DNA of 64,000 bases, from the NCBI RefSeq assembly GCF_037102585.1, contig NW_027043830.1, positions 496,001 to 560,000 of the forward strand, given 5' to 3'. Positions 20,927-31,532 of this stretch are shown in pieces; the stretch's first letter is position 1, and the number at the start of each line of letters is the position of its first letter. The notes beneath the pieces were generated by a model, which was given only the letters and a program-made list of their open reading frames with translations, had not been told where the DNA came from and did not search any database. The stretch is from Saccharomycopsis crataegensis (taxonomy: Eukaryota; Ascomycota; Saccharomycetes; Ascoideales; Saccharomycopsidaceae). The translations under genes were made by a program, and so were the position numbers.

Positions 20927-22820
20927 TCACAAGGATTTCCTATACCATTCCAACTGTCGTTCTTCCAAATCATCCATATCAACCAACACCTTCTCGTACC
21001 CCCGGTTGGCAAACTGGATTTTCAATCTTTTGGAGACACCGCCGATCACTTGGGGCAATTCCCCGTCGTCTAACATTTTGGCACTGCCCAAGTGCTTCAC
21101 CCAACTTTGTAAAACTGGCAGTTTACTGCAGCTCATGAACCTCAAAATTTCCAAGTTCAATAGCTGTACCTCTCGTAAAACTGGACTTTGCGTAGAATAT
21201 ACTTTGGATAGGTGCATCTCGGCATTCAACCCAAACCATAAGCCGCATTTCAACTTAATTATACTTTCATGGTTTAATACTGGAATTTCATTCAGACTGA
21301 AACTACCATTTAATTGCTGGGATGATTCAAATAACTCGATTGCCAACTCTCTGAAATCATTTCCAACTGTCGGTTTGAATGTATAGAGATCACAAGGTAT
21401 TCTTGACTTGAAAGTTGAAATCAATAACCACTGGATATGCTCTTTTGACAAATCATGATCTTTGAAATTACTAACAATATCTTCCAAAATTTGAGGAATT
21501 GGGAACATGTACATCGGAATCATCTGTTCTGCGAATGCATTACTCAACAACATGGTTAATTCTCGCATCTCTTCAAACTCTATGTTCAAGAATTGATGTG
21601 GGAAAAGATCTGTATAACAATTTTTGTCCTTCAAAACTTCTTGAAATTTCAATTTTCTTTTTTTGTGATAAGTTTCCTTCATATAAACTGTTTCGCGATA
21701 ATTTGAACACTGATCTGCTAAGTTATCACATACAATACCCCAATATTTATTGAAGATATCAGCATATAATTTCCAATTATTAATATAGCTCCCCAAGCAA
21801 TTGTGCAGACAGCCAACACAGTGGAGTTTCTTTGGAGTTTTTTCTGAAAGAATATTATTGTCCAACATCATTCCACAATTGGGACAATTGAATGTCAAAT
21901 ATCTGTCCAGTGTCTTTTGGAATAATTTACAATGGCATTTAAAGAAGAATCTTCCTTCTAACTCAAATTTTCTAATAGTAGTAGGCAAACTGGTAAGAAC
22001 ATAACTAACAAAAAGCTCTTGGCCCTTTTTGATTCCTCGTAATGCAATTATTTTAATAGTTTTATCTTCGAAAATAAAAGTGACATTTGGATCACAGCTA
22101 TGGTTTATTAATGAAAGAAAAGGGTCAAATGATAGACCAATACATTCATCATATGTATTTTGTATCATCACGCTGTTTATTAACATTATTGCCGATAGTT
22201 TTTTAATATCCAAGTCTTTTAAGTGTCCATTTAGTGGTCCAACAAGTTTTTCATTTTTGAATTTTTGTAAAGCTTTAAATGCTTCTGCTAAAACAAACCA
22301 AGAATGGGCTGCGGCATTATGAATAAATTGATCTTCTAGTTCAATATTTTTCTCACTTATGAATTTCTCTTGGTCCATCGCAAACCTTTCTAGAGATGTA
22401 AAACAATCAATATTGAACAACATGACACTTTGCACAAGGTCCCACGGAAGTGCTTCTTCTTTCCAAATCACCGCCTAATATGCCCTTCTTTTGAGATTGA
22501 CTCGAAAATACCACCTTTGGGATGATCTTGGAACAATTGGCACATGAATTACCAAGATACTCATGTGTATAAGAGCTCTTGAAGGAATTGAGAACTTGGA
22601 TAGAAGGCTTGATAGTGGTAATGGTCTGTCCTGTAGCACAACATGACGTCAGTAATAAGTACCACATGCTTATACCCATCGAGAACTAATACTTACCAGG
22701 AAAGTAATCTTTTTGTGCAATGATTCCACATTTTTCAGGTCCTCTTAGGGCATGGTGAACTGCTAATCCTTCTGGAATGATAATCTCAAAACCTCTTTTT
22801 GGTTTAGTGCCTGGCCTCAT
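20927..22820 (-). CDS. SET domain protein with split MYND finger (Set6/SMYD type), frame change
   Basis: Probable lysine methyltransferase of the SMYD-like class. Exon 1 (22697-22820) starts at an ATG and encodes the SET N-terminal part, with EKCGIIAQKDYFPG joined to QTITTIKPS; exon 2 begins at 22630. The SET core follows with LINHSCDPNV (about residue 215), then KGQELFVSYV and a post-SET Cys pair, CHC and CPNCG. A MYND-like finger is inserted in the SET domain: CANC, then PCAKCHVVQY. Exactly there the first frame ends in TGA (22407-22409), and homologous reading resumes one base on (+1) as DCFTSLERF, continuing to 20927. With the shift the product is about 608 residues. The expected YC-x3-C of the finger is incomplete, so a small deletion, an assembly error or a decaying gene are all possible. 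Set6 is the closest S. cerevisiae candidate; not verified. Confidence 0.75.
22631..22696 (-). other. SET gene intron
   Basis: 66-base intron. Donor GTAAGT (22691-22696 complement), branch-like TACTGAC (22648-22654 complement), acceptor CTACAG at 22631. Splicing joins G to GA, giving YFPGQTITT as expected for the start of a SET domain. Confidence 0.88.
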
Positions 22821-23401
22821 ATCTTTTTTTTTTTTTTATGATGGCTATCTGTGTGAAAATGAGCCTTGATATTGATGGCTTAGTAAATTAGTTTCATAAA
22901 TGGCTGTTCCAGACCATTGTTAAAACTAGTTGGAAGAAATCACCTCAGATTGTTTTGTGTACTGTCATACCATGCATGTTGACGAGTGCCGGGGGTCCCT
23001 CAGCTCACAATTGTTACAAAAAACACCAGAAAACTGTCATTGAATTTGCATATTTATAAATATTTAAATATTGCCTCCTAAATTTATCGAATTAGGCAAT
23101 TCAATTAAAAATAAAATAATAGAGAAGTGAAATAATTGCAAATACCACCATGCTTGGGTATCTCCAGACTACGACCTCATAACCGTTTTTTTTTTTTTTC
23201 GATCTACGGGTAATTTGCCGTGTGTAGACAGAAACAAAAACAAAACCAAATAAAAAACCCATCTTCAACTGCCACCACTATCCACGTCTTTACAGTGGGA
23301 GAATAATAACAATAATAGTAGCTAAAAGAGTAGAGACTGCTCATCTTTTTCTATAATTGTCACACCCATAATTATTACTTTCACTCGCTGAAAAACGAAC
23401 A
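22821..23401. other. Divergent promoter SET gene / ROM2
   Basis: 581 bases between divergent starts. A poly(T) tract at about 23187-23199 is followed directly by a Reb1-type site (listed separately). A TATTTATAAATATTTAAATATT stretch lies near 23050. No other site is named. Confidence 0.45.
23207..23213 (+). promoter_or_regulatory. Reb1-type site CGGGTAA
   Basis: Exact match to the Reb1 core (TTACCCG in reverse), next to a 13-base poly(T) tract, about 190 bases before the ROM2 ATG. Reb1 site plus poly(dA:dT) is a typical nucleosome-free arrangement in yeast promoters. Confidence 0.5.
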
Positions 23402-26400
23402 ATGTCCCAGAAGAAGCCACCAACATATGGTGATTATTATGCAAAACTGTTCACACAAGAACAGCACCAATATAACGGATTCCAATCCCTAGAAGATTAC
23501 AACCAAAAAAACAGCTCCAGGAATCCCCATCCAGAATCTTTCAATCTGCCTCTGCCACATAATATCTATTATAGCTCACCAGAAACTGATACCGCGCTAC
23601 ATGACGTTATCGATGCCTATGGGGAAATGAGCCTGGATAAGCAACTGCCATACCAACATATCAATACCAATGATCCTTCACCAATGATCTACCCTCAATA
23701 TAACCACCAATTACCACCGCAAAATTCATACAATTCAAGCCCAATTCTGAATCCTCCGTACCCAACAAACTCCATGATGATGCCAATATTAACCCATACC
23801 ATCGATGAAAGAGTGAGCATCGATAACGAATCCATTAGAAACGAGGCATATGCCAGCATATTTGGGGCCAGTGGCCCAGCGGCCGTAAATCAATATCAAC
23901 AACCAGAACCATCACTAAATCATACAATAAATCATTCCATAAATCGCGAAACTTTTCAATATCCCGACCAATATTATGATATTCCACAACCGTACCCACA
24001 ACAACAAAAAATAGAACACCTAAAACATCCCATATCATTGAAAGAACCTCGAAATGGTAACGAAACAGAATATTACTCGGCTAATGAAGAAAGCATGTAT
24101 TTCCCATCTTCAGGATATCGATATTCTCAAGACATAGCCTCAACAAATTCTGAACATGGTCATAACAGCATGACGGAACAATCATTTACTGGTAAAGTGC
24201 CACCATATCCTGAACAAACCTCGCCCGAATTTCAAGATAATACTATAAGCAATTATCAAGACGCCTCATATGTACTGCAAGGGCAACATACACTCAGATC
24301 TTCAATGAGAAAAGGACAAATGTTAACTCATCTGCATAGCCATTCGTCATCTATCAGTTCAGAAATCTCTCAGAAACCCTTGGGTCCAAGAAAGCCTCCT
24401 GCCAACATGTCGAACTCACCAGATAAAACTACGAGGATTTCTTCGAGACTTCAAAGTTTGTCCTTGAATGCACCAATGAACACCGAAGCGTCATCTTTCC
24501 CATCACCAAGTCTGGAAACTTACTCTCCTAGACATCAGAAATCAGTTTCCAGTATACCATCGCCTACTAGAGAAAAATATAAGAGAAAAGCTCCGGCAAC
24601 TAATGGTGCTGTTCCTCAAATGAATTTACCAACCATCTCTGCACCATCGACCCCGACTTCAACAGCAATAGAAGCCAATATGTCCGTCACTACTACAAAC
24701 AAAGTCATGAATGAAATGGCCCATCATCCAAAGTTCATTGAAAAGCAGGACAACAAAACGGTGCTTGTGAAAGATAGACACAAACTTAAGAAGCTCCATT
24801 ACACCCAATCTGTTAAGGTGAATAAAAGTGAACCAAACGCCTTCATTCAAACAACTAAAAAATCACATACTTGGAACGAACCTCCATCTGCGGAATTTGA
24901 AGCCAAGAACGTGTCTGTTACTACCAAAACTACCGCTACTTTGACGGTTGAAGATAAAAGAAATTCAAAACTTCCACCATTGCCATCCCTCGACCTTCCT
25001 TCATTGCCATTTTCCTCAAGCTCACTAACGGATACACATTTGAAGCAATGTGTTGATCTTTGGTCACTCTCTAAACTCTTTAGCTGGTGTAAACTCCTTA
25101 AAATTTGGTTCAAAGAGGCGCTTATTCCAAAAGACGAGTTGGTGAAATCGTTGGTGGCACTCATCCGTCAAAGATATTCAAAACTCAGCAATACTTTAAT
25201 AGAAGATAATGTTGATACCATTATCGAAGAATTTGAAAAAAGTGGATGTATATATTACCAAACACTATCCCCATCAACGAAAACTTTTTCGGCTTCCCAA
25301 TTGTCCATGAACTCTGCAGCATCTTCGAGTAGTGACCTTTTGGTCTATTTCAATGAAGATGCAGAAATTAATGGGGTTCTTCCACAACTTGCTTCTTGCT
25401 ATTCTACAAAATTCAACCATAGGAAAGCTAATTCGAATAAGTCTATCATGAAGATATGTTCCTGCTATTCAGTTCATTGCCCTCGTGAGCCGAGTAAAAG
25501 ACTCGAAGTTCCGCTGCATTCAGTCAAGGCAGCCCATATAATCACTCAACCAACTGGTATGCGACCAGATGGCACTTCAGAACTCGGATGTGACTGGGTA
25601 GATCATTGGAATTTATCAAAAGAAGAATTATCAGAAATTGATGAACCAACTTTGCAACGTCAATCACATCTTTTTGATTTGATTAAGGGCGAACAAAGAG
25701 TAGTAACTCAAGGAAGAATAATTGTGGATATTTACGGAGAAAGTTTTGTCCATCAGAAACCCCCATTAATCCCATCAACCGATAAGTTTTATCAAGACGC
25801 ATTTTTAACGGTTGTTCCTATTGTTGAAACCCACAAAAAGTTTTTGTTGGAGCCATTAATTGCTAAACTCAAAACGTCAAAGTTCATAAGTGGGGTTGCT
25901 GATTTGTATTCAAAATGGGTCCACGAGGCATTTCTTCCTTACTTGAAATATGTGGATCGTATGGTTGGGGTACGTGAATTGATAGAGTACGAGATTAATG
26001 TGAGGAAAACATCACGGTTTTCTAGCTGGATTTCCAAGATGGATAATGATCCTAGGGTGACGCCATTTGGCCTCGACCATGGCCGTTTATTTGGGCCAGC
26101 TTTCCTAGCAGCCACCATGAATTTGCCGATTACTCTTAAGGAGATTCAGAAATACACTTCACCGACTGATCCTGAACACAAAAGATTGGATAAGGCCTTG
26201 AAATCCGTTAGAAAATTGATCAATAAATTCAACACCATGCAAGACCATGCGGTGCGGACCAGAGCTCTTAGTAACTTGAATAATTCTCTTCTTTGGAGAA
26301 GTGGTAAGGAAGTAGATCTTGATTGGGAATCTCAAGATAGAAGGATTGTGAAACGTGGTCAAGTGTCCAAGAAACGTGATATGTGGCTTAATTCTTATTC

Positions 26401-27922
26401 ACATATTATTTTGTTAGATAATTATCTTTTGATAAGTGACGAAATTAAAGACTCACCAACTCTGAAGAAATATCGAGTGACGGAAACTCCAATTTCCATG
26501 AATTTTTTGCTTGTGGAAATTGATACCAGCAAGACATTTGCCGAAAATTCTGGCGGCAGAGTAGGGACCAATTCTAGTGAGATCAGTAATAATGACAATA
26601 GCCAAGACCCAGTGATTTACCCATTTAAGATTAGAGATATTGGTCACAATGAATCATGGACTTTTTACACCAATTCTACCAACGACAGGTTTGAATGGTT
26701 GAATGCCATTCAAGAAGCCCAAAGTAAATATTTTGAACAAGAAAGGAAAAAAGAACCATTAAAATTACGGGTGATATCTGACGCGGCATTTGCGTTTGAT
26801 AGAGACGATATTCCTCATAAATTGCCTATATACCCAAAAAATTCCGCTATCGATCTTGGGTTGCAAGAAGTATGGGAGCAGTTTCCTGGTGCTACTCCTC
26901 GGCCATTAATGTACAGTAAAGTAAATTCTTCTGAGTCATTTAACTATAACAGTCGCGAATATACTCTTATTGGATGTGGCTACGGGGTTTTTTTGAGCGA
27001 TTCTAGTGAGATAAGAAATTGGAAAAGAGTCTTGGAATTAAGAAACGTGACTCAGTTGAAAGTGTTGGAGGAATTCAATTTGCTTGTGGTTTTGGCAGAC
27101 CGGATTTTACAGTACTATAAGCTTGATTCTATTTTCACAGTATACAAAGGGGTAAGAAACAAGACTATTGGCCAGCGACTTTCCAAACAATATGTGAGTT
27201 TCTTCAAAATTGGGCAACAGAAAGGGTCTACCTTATTATTTTATTGTAAACAAAAGGTTTCTTCTTCAGGATGTTTCTTCAAAGTCATGATCCCCAAATT
27301 AGATGATGCTTCTAACAATTTTGAATATTTTGAAGAACATCGAAAATTTAACATTCAAGCAGAATGTTACAACCTCACAATTTTTAACAATACTTTCTCG
27401 ATTCATACTGTGAAAGGTCTTGAAATCTTATCGCTTTCGATTCTTCAATCGCATTCAATTCCGATTCTCACCGACCCAAACTCTGGCAACCGTATTGAAA
27501 GCGGTAATGTGGAAATCATCCGCAAGAAGATTAGCTTGGCATCATGTAAACCGATGGGGCTATTCAAAATCAACGAGAACAAGGAACTTTTGCTTGTTTA
27601 TAATGATTTTGCCATCATTTGTGATAATCATGGGATCTTATCAAGATACAGTATTCTTCAGTTCACGTTTCGATGCACCAAAGTGGCGTTCCAAGATGAC
27701 TTATTGATCATTGCCGGGAAAAACATCATTGAAGTATTCAAAATTGATTCACAGACTTGTGTTCCTGGGTTCCAAAATAAGCCAGTTCAAGTAATTGGTA
27801 GTAAAGAAATTCTGTTGATCGATGATGCCCCAGGAAAGACCAAGTTTTCGATGATTCATCCATCGGAATTGGGAAGACAATTGGTGGTGGAACTTTTGCC
27901 GAATGAGTATTATAAGAGTTGA
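23402..27922 (+). CDS. ROM2: Rom1/Rom2-type Rho1 guanine nucleotide exchange factor
   Basis: Activates Rho1 at the plasma membrane and thereby glucan synthase and the Pkc1 cell wall integrity pathway. 1506 residues (1356 in S. cerevisiae). A long Ser/Pro/Gln/Asn-rich disordered N-terminus (1-540) precedes a DEP-like domain (about 545-630), a cysteine-containing linker, the RhoGEF (DH) domain (about 750-965, with RQSHLFDLIKGEQRVV), a PH domain (about 980-1110, with VKRGQVSKKRDMWLNSYSHI) and a C-terminal citron-homology (CNH) domain (about 1180-1490). This DEP-DH-PH-CNH order is specific to fungal Rom1/Rom2. Whether the genome has one or two such genes is unknown. Divergent from the SET gene, convergent with RAD54. 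Confidence 0.93.
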   Translation: MSQKKPPTYGDYYAKLFTQEQHQYNGFQSLEDYNQKNSSRNPHPESFNLPLPHNIYYSSPETDTALHDVIDAYGEMSLDKQLPYQHINTNDPSPMIYPQYNHQLPPQNSYNSSPILNPPYPTNSMMMPILTHTIDERVSIDNESIRNEAYASIFGASGPAAVNQYQQPEPSLNHTINHSINRETFQYPDQYYDIPQPYPQQQKIEHLKHPISLKEPRNGNETEYYSANEESMYFPSSGYRYSQDIASTNSEHGHNSMTEQSFTGKVPPYPEQTSPEFQDNTISNYQDASYVLQGQHTLRSSMRKGQMLTHLHSHSSSISSEISQKPLGPRKPPANMSNSPDKTTRISSRLQSLSLNAPMNTEASSFPSPSLETYSPRHQKSVSSIPSPTREKYKRKAPATNGAVPQMNLPTISAPSTPTSTAIEANMSVTTTNKVMNEMAHHPKFIEKQDNKTVLVKDRHKLKKLHYTQSVKVNKSEPNAFIQTTKKSHTWNEPPSAEFEAKNVSVTTKTTATLTVEDKRNSKLPPLPSLDLPSLPFSSSSLTDTHLKQCVDLWSLSKLFSWCKLLKIWFKEALIPKDELVKSLVALIRQRYSKLSNTLIEDNVDTIIEEFEKSGCIYYQTLSPSTKTFSASQLSMNSAASSSSDLLVYFNEDAEINGVLPQLASCYSTKFNHRKANSNKSIMKICSCYSVHCPREPSKRLEVPLHSVKAAHIITQPTGMRPDGTSELGCDWVDHWNLSKEELSEIDEPTLQRQSHLFDLIKGEQRVVTQGRIIVDIYGESFVHQKPPLIPSTDKFYQDAFLTVVPIVETHKKFLLEPLIAKLKTSKFISGVADLYSKWVHEAFLPYLKYVDRMVGVRELIEYEINVRKTSRFSSWISKMDNDPRVTPFGLDHGRLFGPAFLAATMNLPITLKEIQKYTSPTDPEHKRLDKALKSVRKLINKFNTMQDHAVRTRALSNLNNSLLWRSGKEVDLDWESQDRRIVKRGQVSKKRDMWLNSYSHIILLDNYLLISDEIKDSPTLKKYRVTETPISMNFLLVEIDTSKTFAENSGGRVGTNSSEISNNDNSQDPVIYPFKIRDIGHNESWTFYTNSTNDRFEWLNAIQEAQSKYFEQERKKEPLKLRVISDAAFAFDRDDIPHKLPIYPKNSAIDLGLQEVWEQFPGATPRPLMYSKVNSSESFNYNSREYTLIGCGYGVFLSDSSEIRNWKRVLELRNVTQLKVLEEFNLLVVLADRILQYYKLDSIFTVYKGVRNKTIGQRLSKQYVSFFKIGQQKGSTLLFYCKQKVSSSGCFFKVMIPKLDDASNNFEYFEEHRKFNIQAECYNLTIFNNTFSIHTVKGLEILSLSILQSHSIPILTDPNSGNRIESGNVEIIRKKISLASCKPMGLFKINENKELLLVYNDFAIICDNHGILSRYSILQFTFRCTKVAFQDDLLIIAGKNIIEVFKIDSQTCVPGFQNKPVQVIGSKEILLIDDAPGKTKFSMIHPSELGRQLVVELLPNEYYKS

Positions 27923-27973
27923 GTTTACTTTGCAATTTTTTTTTATTTTTTTCTTTTCTTTTCTTTTCTTTTC

Positions 27974-28006
<33 letters not shown>

Positions 28007-28530
28007 AAATTTTTCTTTTTTGGTATCGTTTTTATGGGTATTGAGTATCGACACACCATATAGAGATATTTTATAGCTTATTATAGAATCATAATGATAA
28101 TCGGCAAATATTGAAACACAGGATATTTTGAGGCGTTATTTCTTATTGATATTGTTTATATTATTTATATTATATTTTATGAAGCAGAAAACAATATAGA
28201 AGAACCTATTAGAGACATTTCAACCCCTTCTTGTACTTGTAGAGCTTATTATTTCTGATTAATGTTTATATTTATATATTAATAAACAACAGTCCATCGT
28301 CAAAGAATCATTAAACCTAAAAAAGTTATCCCAAGTAAGAAGAAATCAAATTATATCAAGAAAATAAAAAAAAATAAAGCACAAAATGAATAATAATAAG
28401 TGTGAATTCTCAAAATGGAAAAAATATCGGCAAAGCATAACTGACCTTCCATTATTGATTACTTCTATTATTTCTTTTATAAATTATAGATATTGAAAAA
28501 TGAATAATAATAAGAGAAACCAAAATTTTT
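27923..28530. other. Convergent spacer ROM2 / RAD54
   Basis: 608 bases of AT-rich 3' flank shared by two convergent genes. It contains a pentanucleotide microsatellite (listed separately) and many TATA/ATTATA stretches that could act as polyadenylation efficiency elements. No RNA gene was seen. Confidence 0.4.
27951..27996. repeat. (TTTTC)n microsatellite
   Basis: About nine perfect copies of a TTTTC unit, flanked on both sides by T-runs, in the 3' flank of ROM2. Likely length-variable between strains. Confidence 0.9.
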
Positions 28531-31044
28531 CTAGTGCGAAATGTATTGGAACGTATAACTAACCTCATCGAAATTGAATTCATTTCTTAACAAATCATCA
28601 TGCACGTCCTTTAATCCATCATGATTGACATGATTCCAAGTGGTCTGGTCCCCATAAAGCATGGCGGTGGACCTTAGATGTTGTTTGCCGTTTTTACACC
28701 GCTTACAGCCAAAGGTGTTATGGGTATCACATTCCACGTCGGTATTGAATTGAAACAATTGTTTCAAATTATCTCCCGAGAAAATTCGCTCGACGTCCTC
28801 TTTTTCATCCACCACGCATGATGATAATGACATTTTCATCGATTGTCGTTGGAGGATTTTTTCTTCGATGGTCCCGGTGCTGATGAATCGATAAACAAAA
28901 CAATCCTTCTTTTGCCCATCTCTCCAAACTCTGGCCAATGCTTGTTGATCCGAGGCTGGGTTCCAATCTGGATCGATTAATACTAACCTATTAGCACCGA
29001 TCAAGTTGATCCCACACCCACCGGCTTTGGAACTTAATAAGAACACAAATTCTTTGCCTTCTGGGTCATTGAAAGTATCCACGAGCTTCTGCCGTTTCTT
29101 AATATTTAACGTCCCATCTAATCTTAAGCACCCATAATATCGTTGTCGACACATTCTTTCAATCAAGTCTAAAGTTTGGGTATAATTGGAAATCAACACG
29201 ATTTTGTCATTAGTTTCTTGGTGCATTTTTGCCAAAAATCTTTCCAAGATTGCAAATTTCCCCGAAAACCACGTTTGAATTTCTTTGTTTCTCCCCCCAC
29301 TATGTAAAGGATCAACATAATCTTCAGGGATGAATGCTTCACTCCCTTCAATGTCTGCCGGCAAATCTAACAAGTTTGGATGGTTACACAACTTTTTCAA
29401 TAGACCAATGGCCTTTAACGGTTGAGAGTCTTGACCCTTGATCAATCTGCGGATTTCTGGCGAAGTGACAAAATGATTGTAGATGGCTTTTTGCATCGGA
29501 GTCAAATTACAGAAAATAACATGCTCATATTTGATAGGCAAGTATTTGGACAAAATATCGTTGGTACGTCTGATGATGAATTTGGACACCAAATCTGATA
29601 ACATCGCTAATTTTTCATCTCCTTTGGCAATTTCTTTATCGGTAGCATCAGCATCACGTCCTCTCAAAATCGGGATTTCAAAATTCTTTCTAAACTCGAG
29701 TCTTGATCCCAATAACCCTGGATTGGCAAATGACAATAACGAGAAATATTCCGACAAATCATTTTGGATCGGGGTCCCCGACAAAATAACTCTTCTTTCA
29801 CAATTTATAGAATCAAGTGCAGTAAACGTCAATGAATCACCATTCTTTAATCTATGACCTTCATCAGCTAACATGAGCCCGACCTCGGTGTTTTTTAATC
29901 GATCAACATTTCTTCTAAGCGTCTCATACGAAATAATGAGAATTGGTCTGACGATGTTTCGTCCTTGGGCTAACGACCATTGGGTGATAGATTCACCAAC
30001 CGTCGACCCTTTGGTAGGTTTACCATCTACTGCTAACGCGGTCACCGTACCTTCTCCTAGCCATTTGACAAGTTCATTAGCCCAATTGGAAACCAAAGAA
30101 GATGGGCAAACTACAATGGCTTTATCGATGGTTCTCTTGCCTCTTGGACCTTGTCTAAGTAATGTCCACATTAAGCTGATACATTGTAAAGTTTTCCCCA
30201 AACCCATTTCATCAGCCATAATACAGCCTTTGGCTCGATAATCCACTAAACCCGAGGTGCATCTATACAAGAACTTCACACCATCAACTTGATGCGGCCG
30301 GAGAATTTTCGATAATTTGGGATCAACGATTACTGGAACGTCTGGGGCATCCTTGATACGGTCTTCAGGGTTTTTGTTGATCCCCAAGATCTCTGCTAAA
30401 CTCTTATGGGGTCTTTTTCTAATACTTTTTTGACTCGATGGTGAAGAGTTTGACAGGCCAACACTACTCTCCAAAGAGGATTGTAATTCCGAAGAGGTTG
30501 ACTGTTCTTCAATAGTTGGTGGTTTCAAAAACACGTCTACGGTAGGATCATATAGGACAATAGCCATCTCATCGGTGGGATCATGAAGCGGTCTTGGAAG
30601 CAAAATTGGTTTTCTTCTGGTCCCCAAAGGGATCGTTGGTCGATTAAAGGCCATTTCATTTTTCTTGAGTTGATCAGCAAAGGGAACCACAAACTTCTTT
30701 TTAAAAGTGACATCACTAGTAGAATTCATGAACCTTCTCGCTAATAGCGCCCCTTTCCTTTTAACTACAAAAGAGGCATCTCCATTGGCATCAATATGGA
30801 AAGTTTGATCATTGTCGTTAGATTTGGAATCAACGGGACCTAACTCGGCGTAGTTTATATCTTTTCTCGCTCTTCTGGCAGGTCTGTTGCCATCACTGCC
30901 GTTGATGGTGTTTCTTCTAATGGGGACTTTGAAAGGTTTGGAGAGGACATTGTACGCCGAAGCAGTGTCCAAGGACTTTGGTCTTTTTGAGGGATGGATG
31001 CCTGCCCCTGTGCCACTGTTGGGTCTTTTGAGGATCCTTGCCAT
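28531..31044 (-). CDS. RAD54: Rad54 DNA translocase for homologous recombination
   Basis: SWI2/SNF2 ATPase that works with Rad51 in strand invasion and chromatin remodelling during double-strand break repair. 837 residues (898 in S. cerevisiae). Helicase motifs in order: I DEMGLGKT (about 277-284), ISYETLRRN, II DEGHRLKN (about 393), III LSGTPIQND, IV-V LSSKAGGCGINLIGANRL and VI QQALARVWRDGQKKDC. The zinc-type Cys/His tail (CDTHNTFGCKRC) and the ending SYTFQYISH match Rad54 rather than its paralogue Rdh54. The start MARILKRPNSGTGAG resembles the family N-terminus. The linker inserted before motif I in S. cerevisiae is much shorter here. Divergent from SSY5. Confidence 0.97.
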   Translation of the reverse strand: MARILKRPNSGTGAGIHPSKRPKSLDTASAYNVLSKPFKVPIRRNTINGSDGNRPARRARKDINYAELGPVDSKSNDNDQTFHIDANGDASFVVKRKGALLARRFMNSTSDVTFKKKFVVPFADQLKKNEMAFNRPTIPLGTRRKPILLPRPLHDPTDEMAIVLYDPTVDVFLKPPTIEEQSTSSELQSSLESSVGLSNSSPSSQKSIRKRPHKSLAEILGINKNPEDRIKDAPDVPVIVDPKLSKILRPHQVDGVKFLYRCTSGLVDYRAKGCIMADEMGLGKTLQCISLMWTLLRQGPRGKRTIDKAIVVCPSSLVSNWANELVKWLGEGTVTALAVDGKPTKGSTVGESITQWSLAQGRNIVRPILIISYETLRRNVDRLKNTEVGLMLADEGHRLKNGDSLTFTALDSINCERRVILSGTPIQNDLSEYFSLLSFANPGLLGSRLEFRKNFEIPILRGRDADATDKEIAKGDEKLAMLSDLVSKFIIRRTNDILSKYLPIKYEHVIFCNLTPMQKAIYNHFVTSPEIRRLIKGQDSQPLKAIGLLKKLCNHPNLLDLPADIEGSEAFIPEDYVDPLHSGGRNKEIQTWFSGKFAILERFLAKMHQETNDKIVLISNYTQTLDLIERMCRQRYYGCLRLDGTLNIKKRQKLVDTFNDPEGKEFVFLLSSKAGGCGINLIGANRLVLIDPDWNPASDQQALARVWRDGQKKDCFVYRFISTGTIEEKILQRQSMKMSLSSCVVDEKEDVERIFSGDNLKQLFQFNTDVECDTHNTFGCKRCKNGKQHLRSTAMLYGDQTTWNHVNHDGLKDVHDDLLRNEFNFDEVSYTFQYISH

Positions 31045-31532
31045 TATTGATTTGGAGAGGGAGAGTCAATAAATAACATAATGTATGATGATTGCATAAT
31101 AATAAAAATAATAATAATAATAATAAAGGAAGATCGATTTTTCGCGTATAGTCACGTGGGTGATGACCGATATTCAAATCATTTTTATATGGGGGTGGTG
31201 GGCGATGATCTGCCGAATAATGCTGATAACGATAACTACTAACCGCAAATACTGAAGAGTAAATACGTATAAACCAACAGCAACAATACCAATTTATAAC
31301 TATTATCTTGCACGTTTCAATTGTTTGGTGCCGTGGAGGTGGGTGGTGCCGTGCTCTGCAACTGCGGGCGCTGGGTGATTTCCATCGCTGAAAAATCAAA
31401 AAAAAAATCCAATTTTATATCGGCAACTGATAACACAACTGATAGGACAGTATTATTTACACTAATTATAATAATTGTTATTGTTAGGAGGCCATACAAA
31501 TAGAAGATAAATAGCCACCACAACTTATCGTC
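31045..31532. other. Divergent promoter RAD54 / SSY5
   Basis: 488 bases between divergent starts. An ATA/ATAA microsatellite lies at about 31098-31126. A TTTTTCGCGT sequence (31138-31147; ACGCGA in reverse, close to the MCB element of S-phase genes) lies about 95 bases before the RAD54 start, and a CACGTG box follows. A further AT-rich tract lies near 31450-31490, before SSY5. Confidence 0.45.
31138..31158. promoter_or_regulatory. MCB-like TTCGCGT and CACGTG box
   Basis: TTTTTCGCGT (31138-31147) contains ACGCGA in reverse, one base off the MluI cell-cycle box that drives DNA-repair and S-phase genes such as RAD54. CACGTG at 31153-31158 (as TCACGTG) matches the Cbf1/Pho4-type bHLH site. Both are motif matches only. 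Confidence 0.45.

Noticed and set aside
22407-22470. Second intron in the SET gene to explain the frame change
   Set aside because: The only available GT and AG pairs give an intron under 40 bases without a branch site.
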